A DNA stretch of 64,000 nt from the NCBI RefSeq assembly GCF_900142655.1, contig NZ_FRBQ01000005.1, positions 124,001 to 188,000 of the forward strand. Reading direction: 5' to 3'. This document shows positions 30,777-38,991 of the stretch, piece after piece. The position numbers were made by a program, and so were the translations under genes. The DNA is from Phytopseudomonas punonensis. GTDB lineage: Bacteria; Pseudomonadota; Gammaproteobacteria; Pseudomonadales; Pseudomonadaceae. Within the stretch, counting starts at the first letter, position 1; each line of letters begins with the position of its first letter. The notes beneath the pieces are model-generated. The model was given only the letters and a program-made list of their open reading frames with translations, had not been told where the DNA came from and ran no database searches.

Positions 30777-32606
30777 TTACTTTCCGCCGACCGAAAACTT
30801 CGCGCCGTTGTAACTTCCCTGGAATATCTGCAGATCCTTGCCCGTCTGAGCCATCACTGCTTGGCGCAAGCGAGCAAAACTTGGGCTAGATCTATCATAG
30901 GCATGTCCTGCGTTCATCACTACAGTGCGTGTATCCCCTGAACCTTCGACAGTTGACGGGTAGTAGCTGCTTAGCAGGATCAGTTTGATATTCTCCCTGC
31001 CCTGCGTGATTCTCCACGTGACCGCCTCATAAGAGCTCAGCACCAATATGACCGGCTTGCTAACTGGGCGCACGGCAATGTCGACTATGCCTGGGCGGTT
31101 TCCTGACCCCTTACCCTTCGGTAAAGGATTCGTTGACTCATAGACCCCGACCCCTTCAAGCACTGCATCCTTTGCGATGGTAGCGAAGGGCGGCGGCGGT
31201 GACGTTTCGTAAACTGACGCTGAACTGGAACCCATTTGGGGGCTCATGCTGTTGAGCTTTTGCATCTGCTCTTCAAGGTTTCGGCTATCCAAGAACGCTT
31301 GAAGACTCTCTTCCTTCCCTTGTTCAACCTTGAGCCCAAACCAGATTCCACCCCCACCCCGCCTAATAAAGCCAGGTCGTCCATCCAGCCCGCTAATCGT
31401 GCCGACGCCCTCGGACGGTAGCATTGCAGGAGCGATAGTTTTGGCTTCGAGATTCAGAACCCATGATTGCGTTCCGGAACTGCGGAAGAGCGAATCAACC
31501 AGAATTTGGTTCTCGCTGAGCTTGGCGTAGCGACTGCTTAACAATGATCCGGTCTTCCAGGCACTCTCCTCCCCTGACTGCAGATCAACCGCTAAAAGCT
31601 CCTTATTACCTACGAAAAGCAACGCACGACCTGAGAAGATGGGGGTTGGTTTTGACGGGCTGACTCCGTAGCCGCTTTTCAATGCGTAGCTTTTTACAAC
31701 GCGAGCTTGAATGACATTGTCACTTCGCTCGTAGGCTACCGATGAGAAGGATCGCCCAGCTCCAATAGCAACTGACCCATCACTGAGTTCAAAGCCCCAC
31801 TGCGGGCTCTCCGCCGGAGATGAGTCGGCGGAGAACGTTCCATTCAACAAGTCGACAACCACTGTTTTACCATTGGCGTCGGTCGCTAAAGCTGCAGAGA
31901 TCCTGGGCAGCCAGACCAGCAATCTGCGCAGCGTATTATCCTGCCACAGAAGCTCTGCAGTCTCAGTGTCGTAAAAGCTGAGACCTTCTCTGGAACCGCT
32001 TGAAATCGCAAGAACTCTACCATTAGGCGAAAGCAAAGCTTCACTGAAGCTGTAACGTCCATTTGTTGCCAATTTAGCGATCAGTTTCCCGCCTGGAATT
32101 TCTATCGAGTGAATCCCGCCACGGCCGTCCTGGAGAACTGCGACACCTGCTGCTGCCGCTGAAATAGCGGACATTGCGGAGCCGCCAGAAGGTATGAGCA
32201 CTGGAGCACCGAGCTCTATCATTGGCCGCAATGCAGGCATGCTGAGTCGTCTTTCGATCTGTTTCACCTGCAGATAACGCAGCAAGATTTCATCCTGAGC
32301 GTTCAGGCACTCACGGCTCACTGGACGCGTCTTGATCTTCTCGACCGAGTCAAAACGGGAAATCTCCATGCCTTGGCTACAGGTCAGGCCGCGAATCTCA
32401 CGCAGCACCTTATAGCGAACAGCAAAGGAATCGTTCGCGCTCAGTAAGTCCTGTAGCGTTTCCTCTGCTACGCGAACCTGCGGACTGGGTGGGAATGCCC
32501 GATTTAGCTTTTCACCTGCCGACAGGAATGCTTCCTCGACAAATGAACAGCCGGACAGACTTAGAACAAGCGCAATGCTGGTAACTAATCGCAAGCGGAA
32601 CTCCAT
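30777..32606 (-). CDS. Large lipoprotein of unknown function, probable beta-propeller
   Basis: A 609-residue protein with a lipoprotein signal: lipobox L-S-G-C, Cys20, followed by Ser, so outer-membrane sorting is plausible. Residues about 130-430 contain repeated short beta-strand blocks (for example G-R-Y-S-F-S-E-A-L-L-S-P-N-G-R-V-L-A-I-S-S-G and F-Y-D-T-E-T-A-E-L-L-W-Q-D), the look of a WD40- or PQQ-type propeller. A predicted helical/low-complexity linker (about 440-480) leads to a C-terminal domain around V-I-L-V-L-S-S-Y-E-A-V-T-W-R-I-T. The gene is clearly richer in A+T than its neighbours and lies next to dif, suggesting acquisition by transfer. I do not recognise the family. Confidence 0.75.
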   Translation of the reverse strand: MEFRLRLVTSIALVLSLSGCSFVEEAFLSAGEKLNRAFPPSPQVRVAEETLQDLLSANDSFAVRYKVLREIRGLTCSQGMEISRFDSVEKIKTRPVSRECLNAQDEILLRYLQVKQIERRLSMPALRPMIELGAPVLIPSGGSAMSAISAAAAGVAVLQDGRGGIHSIEIPGGKLIAKLATNGRYSFSEALLSPNGRVLAISSGSREGLSFYDTETAELLWQDNTLRRLLVWLPRISAALATDANGKTVVVDLLNGTFSADSSPAESPQWGFELSDGSVAIGAGRSFSSVAYERSDNVIQARVVKSYALKSGYGVSPSKPTPIFSGRALLFVGNKELLAVDLQSGEESAWKTGSLLSSRYAKLSENQILVDSLFRSSGTQSWVLNLEAKTIAPAMLPSEGVGTISGLDGRPGFIRRGGGGIWFGLKVEQGKEESLQAFLDSRNLEEQMQKLNSMSPQMGSSSASVYETSPPPPFATIAKDAVLEGVGVYESTNPLPKGKGSGNRPGIVDIAVRPVSKPVILVLSSYEAVTWRITQGRENIKLILLSSYYPSTVEGSGDTRTVVMNAGHAYDRSSPSFARLRQAVMAQTGKDLQIFQGSYNGAKFSVGGK

Positions 32607-32920
32607 TTCCAGAAGGCCTGTTCAGCGGGAGCTAAAGCAATTTAGATCTAGCGCTGCGGATGCTAATGACAGAAGTGGTGAGAGGCAAGACGCATGCCCC
32701 TACTAATCGACCAGCCATATGCTTGATCAGCTCGGTCTAGCAGTGAGGAACAGTGCCCCAGCCGTCACCTGCTGCATCTATCATGCTAGTCAAAGCATCG
32801 GCCCACCTAACCAGCCCAGAACGCCTTTCCAACCGCGATCAGTCCAACCTGGCACTAGAGGCGCAGCCCATCCTTGGGAGATTCCGCGCTTGTTCAACGA
32901 GCTTCGCCGTGTACACGCCA
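32607..32920. other. Gene-free stretch, 314 bp
   Basis: No convincing gene, repeat or RNA seen. A plus-strand frame of 83 codons starting at 32719 has no recognisable domain and runs into the opposite-strand GNAT-Rnk gene. The segment presumably holds the promoter of the lipoprotein gene at its left end. Confidence 0.5.
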
Positions 32921-33829
32921 CTAAAGATGATAATCCCCCGCCGCCTCCGGCTGATAAAGCACCTTCCTGATCTCGATCTGCCGAGTACGACCAGCGATTC
33001 GCCAGTCGATGGCGTCGCCTTCCTGATAGCCCAGAATGGCGGCGCCGAGGTCGGAACAGACTGAATGTTTGCCGGCGCTGCTGTTGGCGTCTTCGGGGTA
33101 AACCACGGCCACTTCGATCTCTTCGTCGTCCAGTTGCACCAAGGCTCTGGAATTCATCGTGATGACAGTGCCTGGCACCTGATCCGGCTCGACGACAACG
33201 GCGCGTTCGAGCTCGTGTTCGAGTTGGACGACTGGGCCGTCCTCCAGCGCGATCAGGTTGTCGAGTTTGGCCTTGTCCATTTCGGTGATGTAGATCCCGG
33301 GTGCATCATGGAAGGCATCTTCACGTAGCAGCTGCAGATAACGTCCCGCCGTCATGGCCCACGACGTCATGGTCGGCGTTTCGCTCTCCAGCTCGAAGCC
33401 GCTGCGTTCAAAGGCTTTCTGCGAGCGCAGGTTTTCGGGATGAATGTTGGCGATGAGCTTATCGGCACGCATATCGAGAAAGGCGAGTTTCATACCTTCG
33501 CGGATGGTGCGGGTGCCGAGGTTGCGTCCCCACTTTTCGCTGTCGCCGATGGCCAAGACGATCTCGCACTCCCTGTCGGTCTTGATCAGACGGACGAAGC
33601 CCACCGGCTCGTCGTGCCGGTCATAGGCCATGAAGAAGCGGCCGCCCCGGTTAAAGAGATGGGTCAGGATCGGCAGTTGAGTCCGCTCGATGGTGTGTTC
33701 GATGGTGCGGGAAACATCACGCGAATCGCTCAGGTAGCAGGTAACGCGATCATCTTCCAACCAGTCCATCAGCTTCAGCGCATGTGCCCGAGTAATTTCA
33801 GGGCACAGCGAAATGAAAGGCTTGTTCAT
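32921..33829 (-). CDS. Fusion of GNAT N-acetyltransferase and Rnk-type nucleoside diphosphate kinase regulator
   Basis: 302 residues from the ATG at 33829 (a GTG three codons upstream is the alternative). Residues about 1-165 are a GNAT domain (F-M-A-Y-D-R-H-D-E-P-V-G-F-V-R-L, then W-G-R-N-L-G-T-R-T-I-R-E-G near the acetyl-CoA loop, N-I-H-P-E-N-L-R-S-Q-K-A-F-E-R-S-G-F). Residues about 175-302 match Rnk and the GreA/GreB C-terminal domain: V-I-T-M-N-S-R, A-V-V-Y-P-E-D, L-G-A-A-I-L-G-Y-Q-E-G-D, and the ending Y-Q-P-E-A-A-G-D-Y. Rnk-type domains bind RNA polymerase near the secondary channel. What the acetyltransferase half modifies is unknown. Confidence 0.88.
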   Translation of the reverse strand: MNKPFISLCPEITRAHALKLMDWLEDDRVTCYLSDSRDVSRTIEHTIERTQLPILTHLFNRGGRFFMAYDRHDEPVGFVRLIKTDRECEIVLAIGDSEKWGRNLGTRTIREGMKLAFLDMRADKLIANIHPENLRSQKAFERSGFELESETPTMTSWAMTAGRYLQLLREDAFHDAPGIYITEMDKAKLDNLIALEDGPVVQLEHELERAVVVEPDQVPGTVITMNSRALVQLDDEEIEVAVVYPEDANSSAGKHSVCSDLGAAILGYQEGDAIDWRIAGRTRQIEIRKVLYQPEAAGDYHL

Positions 33830-34032
33830 CTTCACCACACATATTTGAAGGATTTAAAGCCCTTCATGGCTATGGCCATGACGGTTCTTTCGGCAACCGG
33901 CAAGTTTAAAGCATAGGGCGAGTAATTCCGACCCAACTGCCGGCTTTTCCTCCAAAGATGTCTGGGGTTGGTCGATCACAGGTGCGCAACAGGGGGCGCC
34001 CCCGTGACGAGCATCCTTCCCCCTAAAGTGAA

Positions 34033-34788
34033 TTACTTCGAATCGGAGCTGATCTTTACCGTTTCGGTGGTCACATCCGGCAATCCCGCACGCGCGGGAA
34101 CGAAGGTTTTTATGATGCGGCCCCTATAAGGCCCCTCGGAGGCGAACCAGCTCTCGATGACAGCCAGATTTTTCCCACCCTCGCTGGATGCGCCCCCTGA
34201 GGAAATCTCGTTGGTGAACTTGCACGTATCGAAAGTGCCCAGCGAGGTCGTGATGGTCTCTCGACCAATGTAGGTATGTTTCTCGGTGATTTCGGTCTCT
34301 GCGCCCGGTCCGGCAGTGACGGTCTTGCTGAGGTAACTGACCGTGACTGTCTGTCCCGGCTGGAAATCGACCGGTACAGCCGGTGGCGGGATATTGTACG
34401 TGGTGACCAGTGCGGCACCGCTGCCGTGTTGGTTGCCATATCTGATGATCTTGCCATCCACCAGATCAACGAAGGAGTAACCCGTGAAGATCGGTGCATT
34501 ATCGATCAGTGTCGTTTGCGCCTGAACCAAAGGGTTGGCATCCGCAAATGACCGACGAGCCAGGGTTTCGGTTTTGGTGTGGCCTACAATGTCCGGCGCA
34601 TTGCTGGCTCGCGCCTGGGTTTCGACTGTACTGCCCTGACGGAAGTCGGTCTCGGCAATGCAGTCCCCCGATGAAGTGTCACTTGCAGCCGATGAACCCG
34701 CAAATGCCCCGCTCCACGCAACGACCATTGCGGTCGTAACGCGCGTCATTGTCTTGAGGTAACGACGCTGCAAATTGATTTCACCCAT
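34033..34788 (-). CDS. Secreted protein of unknown function
   Basis: 251 residues from the ATG at 34788, which has AGAGG upstream. An N-terminal charged stretch followed by a hydrophobic segment (about 18-33, T-T-A-M-V-V-A-W-S-G-A-F-A-G) ends in S-S-A-A-S-D, a plausible signal peptide; an alternative ATG 13 codons in gives a tighter signal. The mature part is polar, rich in Thr and beta-strand-like blocks (Y-I-G-R-E-T-I-T-T-S-L-G-T-F-D-T-C-K-F), with two cysteines (D-C-I-A and T-C-K-F) that could pair. No domain recognised. A large palindrome lies about 115 bp upstream. Confidence 0.65.
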   Translation of the reverse strand: MGEINLQRRYLKTMTRVTTAMVVAWSGAFAGSSAASDTSSGDCIAETDFRQGSTVETQARASNAPDIVGHTKTETLARRSFADANPLVQAQTTLIDNAPIFTGYSFVDLVDGKIIRYGNQHGSGAALVTTYNIPPPAVPVDFQPGQTVTVSYLSKTVTAGPGAETEITEKHTYIGRETITTSLGTFDTCKFTNEISSGGASSEGGKNLAVIESWFASEGPYRGRIIKTFVPARAGLPDVTTETVKISSDSK

Positions 34789-34902
34789 TAGGCGCCTCTT
34801 AATCTGATAGCAATGAACGCCCTCCGCCTGGTACTCGCGGCGCAAATCAATTGGCTGCGGCGGCGTAGAGACAAACCGAAAAAGCTATCAGCAGCCTAAA
34901 CG

Positions 34903-34934
34903 GTGCTCAATAGCACATATGTGCTGCTGAGCAC
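34903..34934. promoter_or_regulatory. 32-bp near-perfect palindrome upstream of the secreted-protein gene
   Basis: GTGCTCA, AT, AGCACATATGTGCT, GC, TGAGCAC: symmetric about the central CATATG except for the AT/GC pair. It lies between the secreted-protein gene (start 34788) and the ABC ATPase gene (stop 35075), both on the minus strand. No T-run follows, so a protein-binding site is as likely as a terminator. Confidence 0.5.
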
Positions 34935-35074
34935 GTTCCAGCGCCTTTTGATTATCGTGTCCCGCCCCTTCGCGCACTGGCTGGACACGATCACTGGAGA
35001 GGGCTACTTCTCCCCTCTCCCTCCGATATGTCCAATACCCTAATGGACAAGCAGACTCTCCGGCAGTCAGCGCC

Positions 35075-35836
35075 TCACAACACGCTGGCCAGGAACTCGC
35101 GCAGCCGTGGATGCTGCGGGTTGTCCAGCAAAGCCCGTGCATCGCCCGCCTCCACCACCTTGCCGTTGTCCATGAACACGATGTTGTCCGCCACCTCGCG
35201 GGCAAAGCCGATTTCATGGGTGACCACCAGCATGGTGATGCCCGAGTGCGCCAACTGCTTCATGACCTGCAGCACTTCACCGACCAGCTCGGGGTCCAGC
35301 GCCGAGGTCGGCTCGTCGAACAGCATCACCTCGGGCTGCATGGCCAGTGCCCGGGCGATCGCCACGCGCTGCTGTTGCCCGCCGGACAGCTCGCGCGGCC
35401 AGGCTTGTGCACGGTGCGCCAGGCCGACCTGGTCGAGCAGCTGCATGGCCTGAGTTTCCACCTCAGCGCGTTTCTGGCCGAGGATGCGGATAGGTGCGTC
35501 GGCGATGTTCTGCAGCACCGTGCGGTGCGGGAACAGGTTGAACTGCTGGAACACCATACCGATGCGCTGACGCTGCCGGGCGACGGCCTTCTCCGGCAGT
35601 TCGTAGAGCGCCTGGCCCTTGCGGCAGTAACCGATCAGGGTGTCGCCGACGTGGATGGTGCCGCCGTCGAGCTTTTCCAGGTGGTTGATGCAGCGCAGCA
35701 AGGTCGACTTGCCCGAACCGGACGGCCCGAGAATCACCGTTACCGAGCCGGCCGCGATATCCAGATCGATGCCGTGCAGCACCGTGTTGCCGGAAAACTG
35801 CTTATGTACGCCACGCAGGCGGACTGACTCGCTCAT
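35075..35836 (-). CDS. ABC transporter ATP-binding protein, polar amino acid type
   Basis: 253 residues from the ATG at 35836, which overlaps the permease stop by ATGA. Walker A G-P-S-G-S-G-K-S-T (about 38-46), Q-loop V-F-Q-Q-F-N-L-F-P-H, signature L-S-G-G-Q-Q-Q-R-V-A-I-A-R-A-L-A, Walker B V-M-L-F-D-E-P-T-S-A-L-D-P-E-L and switch His in V-V-T-H-E. These are the hallmarks of the GlnQ/HisP/TcyN group. Last gene of the five-gene operon beginning with the MmgE/PrpD gene. Confidence 0.93.
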   Translation of the reverse strand: MSESVRLRGVHKQFSGNTVLHGIDLDIAAGSVTVILGPSGSGKSTLLRCINHLEKLDGGTIHVGDTLIGYCRKGQALYELPEKAVARQRQRIGMVFQQFNLFPHRTVLQNIADAPIRILGQKRAEVETQAMQLLDQVGLAHRAQAWPRELSGGQQQRVAIARALAMQPEVMLFDEPTSALDPELVGEVLQVMKQLAHSGITMLVVTHEIGFAREVADNIVFMDNGKVVEAGDARALLDNPQHPRLREFLASVL

Positions 35837-36735
35837 GATTCGGCCTCCTGCGTGCCTTTGTTGCGGCGCAGCCAACTGCCGCGCGCCGGAGCATTGCCGC
35901 GGCTGAACCACACTTCGATGTAATGCTGGAGCACCGACAGCACCGAGGTCATCACCAAGTACCAGAGGGTGGCGACCAGCAGCAGCGGGATCACCTCATA
36001 GGTGCGCTGATAGATGATCTGCGCCGAATAGAGCACGTCCTGCAGGGCGATCACCGACACTACCGCAGTGGTTTTCAGCTGGCCGATCACCTCGTTGCCG
36101 GCCGGCGGCAGGATGGTGCGCATGGCCTGGGGCAGTACGGTCTGGCGAAATATCTGCCCGGGCCGGTAGCCGAGCGCCTTGGCGGCTTCGAGCTGGCCCT
36201 GGCCGACGCTCTGGATGCCGGCGCGGATGATTTCCGCCGCGTACGCGGACTGGTGAATCACCAGGGCCAGCACCGCCGCGCTGAACGGGCTGATGATCTC
36301 GTTGGTTTCCGCACTCCACACCTCGCCCACCAGCGGCAGGCTCAGCGACAGCTGCGGATATAACGCCGCAATGTTGTACCAGAGAAACAGCTGCACCAGC
36401 ATCGGCACGGCGCGGAAGAACCAGGTGTAGGCCCAGCTGACGCTGACCAGCACCGGGTTGGATGACAGCCGCATGAGGGCCAGCAGCGTGCCACCGGCGA
36501 AGCCGAACACTACCGAGATGACCGTCAGTTCGATGGTCATCAGCACGCCGGCGAGGATCGACTCTTCCGTCAGGTTCTGCGCCACCACGTCCCATTCGAA
36601 ACGCGGGTTGTTGACCATCGAAGTGGCCACCAGCGACAGCAGCAACAGCACGATCAGGGCGCTGAACCAGCGTCCCCAGTGACGGTGCTTGACGATGCGC
36701 AGCCCGGCGATGTCGTCGTCAGGCCGTTGGCTCAT
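35833..36735 (-). CDS. ABC transporter permease, polar amino acid (HisM/GlnP) type
   Basis: 300 residues from the ATG at 36735, overlapping the binding-protein stop by ATGA. A hydrophobic helix near residues 25-45, then the HisMQ core with about five more helices. The ATPase-coupling EAA loop is E-A-A-K-A-L-G-Y-R-P-G-Q-I-F-R-Q-T-V-L-P-Q-A. The sequence F-R-A-V-P-M-L-V-Q-L-F-L-W-Y is typical of amino acid importers. A single permease suggests a homodimer. Confidence 0.92.
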   Translation of the reverse strand: MSQRPDDDIAGLRIVKHRHWGRWFSALIVLLLLSLVATSMVNNPRFEWDVVAQNLTEESILAGVLMTIELTVISVVFGFAGGTLLALMRLSSNPVLVSVSWAYTWFFRAVPMLVQLFLWYNIAALYPQLSLSLPLVGEVWSAETNEIISPFSAAVLALVIHQSAYAAEIIRAGIQSVGQGQLEAAKALGYRPGQIFRQTVLPQAMRTILPPAGNEVIGQLKTTAVVSVIALQDVLYSAQIIYQRTYEVIPLLLVATLWYLVMTSVLSVLQHYIEVWFSRGNAPARGSWLRRNKGTQEAES

Positions 36736-37628
36736 TTGAGGTTTTCTGCGTTGAGGCCGGCGGACTCGACGGCGCCGAAGCCGATTTCCCATTTGTCGAG
36801 GATCTGCTGGTAGGTGCCGTCCTTGATCAGCGAGTTCAGCGCTGCCTGGATCGGCTTGCCCAGCGGAGAATCCTTGGCCAGGGCGATAGAGACGATGGTG
36901 TCCTCGATGGTGATCTCACCGGCCAGTTTCAGCGCCTTCACCTGGCTGGCCTGGTAGCGCAGGCCTTCGTATGGGCCGAAGAACATCGGCACGCGGCCGC
37001 TGATCACCGCCTGAACACCGGCCGGGCGATCCGGGAAGATCGGCACATTGATGGCTGGCTTGCCATCGGCCACGCAGGCCTCGCTGGCCTGCTGCAGGCG
37101 GGTCACCTGGGAGGTGCCGGCGCCGGCGCCGACGGTCTGGCCGCACAGCTCGGCAAAGCTGTTGAACGGCCCCTTGTCGGAATCCGCGCGGCCGACCAGG
37201 GCCAGCTTGGAGGCGTTGTAGTAGCCGACGAAGTCGACCTGCTCCAGGCGCTTGGCATTGGCGTCGATGTTGGAGATCGCCGCGTCGTAACGCCCGGACT
37301 TCAGGCCCGGAATGATGTTGTCGAAGCCGCCGGTGTCACGCAGGTCCAGCTTCACGCCCAGGCGATCGGCAACCGCGCTGATGATGTCGATCTCGCGCCC
37401 GGCCAGGGTCTTGTTGTCGGCCTGGTAGAAGGTGGTCGGCGGCGTGTTCGGGTTGGTACCGGCGATGATGCTGCCACGCTTCTTGATCGCTTCCGGCAGG
37501 CTGTCATGCAGCGCGGCATCGGCCTCGGGCTTGGCGGTGGCGTTGAAGGGCACGCCCTTGTCGGCGGCGAAAGCGCCGGTCAGAGGCAACAGCGCGAAGG
37601 CGGCAGCGGTCAGTGCAGAACGTTTCAT
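36732..37628 (-). CDS. Periplasmic binding protein, amino-acid type (family 3)
   Basis: 298 residues from the ATG at 37628 with a signal peptide cleaved after A-F-A (about 21). The mature protein begins A-D-K-G-V-P-F and shows the family-3 pattern: L-A-G-R-E-I-D-I-I-S-A-V-A-D-R-L-G-V, G-G-F-D-N-I-I-P-G-L-K-S-G-R-Y-D-A-A-I-S-N-I and Q-Q-I-L-D-K-W. Two cysteines (L-C-G-Q and A-C-V-A) probably form a disulfide. It starts 5 bp after the monooxygenase stop. Its ligand is unknown; context suggests a small sulfur- or carboxylate-bearing compound. Confidence 0.9.
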   Translation of the reverse strand: MKRSALTAAAFALLPLTGAFAADKGVPFNATAKPEADAALHDSLPEAIKKRGSIIAGTNPNTPPTTFYQADNKTLAGREIDIISAVADRLGVKLDLRDTGGFDNIIPGLKSGRYDAAISNIDANAKRLEQVDFVGYYNASKLALVGRADSDKGPFNSFAELCGQTVGAGAGTSQVTRLQQASEACVADGKPAINVPIFPDRPAGVQAVISGRVPMFFGPYEGLRYQASQVKALKLAGEITIEDTIVSIALAKDSPLGKPIQAALNSLIKDGTYQQILDKWEIGFGAVESAGLNAENLK

Positions 37629-37632
37629 GGGC

Positions 37633-38982
37633 TTATTCCTTCTCGGTTGCCAGCGGGGCAACGGCGGCAAAGTTTTCATCAACAGACGGCAGGCCGAGGT
37701 TTTCCCGCAGCGTGCTGTATTGGTAATCGGTGCGGAACAGGCCGCGGCGCTGCAGCTCTGGAATCACCAGCTCGACGAACAGCTCGAGCTGGTCGGGCAG
37801 CACCGCCGGCATGATGTTGAAACCATCGGCGCCGCCCTGCTCCAGCCAGTGCTGGAAGTCATCGGCGATATCCTCGGCGGTGCCGACCACCACGCGGTGA
37901 CCGCGTGAGCCGGCAGCCACTGCTGCCAGTTGGCGCAGGGTCAGGTTCTCGCGGGCGGCCAGCTCGGTAAGCAGCTTGACGCGGCTCTGGCTGCCTTCGG
38001 TAGCGGGGATTTCCGGCACCGGGCCGTCGAGCGGATAGGCGGTCATGTCCACGCCGAAACGCGCCGACAGTTGCTCGATGCCGTTGTCGATGTCCACCAG
38101 CTCGTTGAGCTGGTTCCAGACTGCCTGGGCCTCTTCACGGGTGCGACCGACGATGGGCATCACCCCCGGCAGAATCAGCAGGTGGTCGGGCTGGCGACCG
38201 GCGTCGCGCACGAACTGCTTCTGGCTCTGGTAGAAGGCCTGGCCCTCTTCCAGCGACGACGCTGCGGTGAACACCACTTCGGCAGTTTGCGCGGCCAACT
38301 GTTGGCCAGCAGGCGACGAGCCGGCCTCGATGATCACCGGACGGCCCTGGGGCGAACGGGCGATGTTCAGCGGCCCCTGCACCTGGAAGTGCTTGCCCTT
38401 GTGGTTGGCCGCGTGGATCTTGCTTTCGTCCGAGTAACGGCCGGTGTTCTTTTCACGGACGATGGCGCCCTCTTCCCAGCCATCCCACAGCTTGAAGGCC
38501 ACATCGAGGAACTCGCGGGCCATTTCGTAGCGGTCGGCGTGGGACGGCAGGTCTTCACGGCTGAAGTTGCGCGCCGCGTCGAGGGAGAACGAGGTGACCA
38601 CGTTCCAGGCGCCACGGCCACGGCTGATGTGGTCCACCGAACACAGCGCGCGCGCCAGGTGGAACGGCTCGTCAAAGGTGGTGGACGCGGTGGCGGCCAG
38701 GCCGATGTGTTTGGTCTGCACGGCCAGGGCCGAGAGCAGCGTCAGCGGTTCCAGGCGCGACATGGTCGACGGCAGGCGGTGCACGCTGGTGGCCAGGGCG
38801 TCGCCAACGAAGAACATGTCGAACTTGCCCTCTTCCGCCTTCTTGGCGATCCAGGTGAACCAGTCGATGTCGGTGGGCGAGCCTTTCGCGCCCTCGGCAC
38901 GCCAGCCGCCCACGTGGTGCCCCAGCGCCTGCACGAACAGGCCGAGGCGTAATTGACGGGTTGAAGCGGGTTGCACGGACAT
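37633..38982 (-). CDS. FMN-dependent monooxygenase, NtaA/SnaA/DszA type (bacterial luciferase superfamily)
   Basis: 449 residues, normal for this group. Features: L-G-L-F-V-Q-A-L-G-H-H-V-G-G-W-R at the N-terminus, F-D-M-F-F-V-G-D, A-A-T-A-S-T-T-F-D-E-P-F-H-L-A-R, S-R-G-R-G-A-W-N-V-V-T-S and R-P-V-I-I-E-A-G-S-S-P-A-G. These enzymes use reduced flavin from a separate reductase to oxidise carbon-nitrogen or carbon-sulfur compounds. It sits 9 bp downstream of the MmgE/PrpD gene and 4 bp upstream of the binding-protein gene, so it probably acts on the imported compound. No flavin reductase is adjacent. Confidence 0.92.
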   Translation of the reverse strand: MSVQPASTRQLRLGLFVQALGHHVGGWRAEGAKGSPTDIDWFTWIAKKAEEGKFDMFFVGDALATSVHRLPSTMSRLEPLTLLSALAVQTKHIGLAATASTTFDEPFHLARALCSVDHISRGRGAWNVVTSFSLDAARNFSREDLPSHADRYEMAREFLDVAFKLWDGWEEGAIVREKNTGRYSDESKIHAANHKGKHFQVQGPLNIARSPQGRPVIIEAGSSPAGQQLAAQTAEVVFTAASSLEEGQAFYQSQKQFVRDAGRQPDHLLILPGVMPIVGRTREEAQAVWNQLNELVDIDNGIEQLSARFGVDMTAYPLDGPVPEIPATEGSQSRVKLLTELAARENLTLRQLAAVAAGSRGHRVVVGTAEDIADDFQHWLEQGGADGFNIMPAVLPDQLELFVELVIPELQRRGLFRTDYQYSTLRENLGLPSVDENFAAVAPLATEKE

Positions 38983-38991
38983 AACGAATCC

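Noticed and set aside
32719-32970. 83-codon plus-strand frame in the gap after the lipoprotein gene
   Set aside because: No ribosome site, no domain, Pro-rich translation, and it runs into the opposite-strand GNAT-Rnk gene.
33989-34004. G/C-only short palindrome near the end of the secreted-protein gene
   Set aside because: Short, without a T-run, and easily expected by chance in this base composition.
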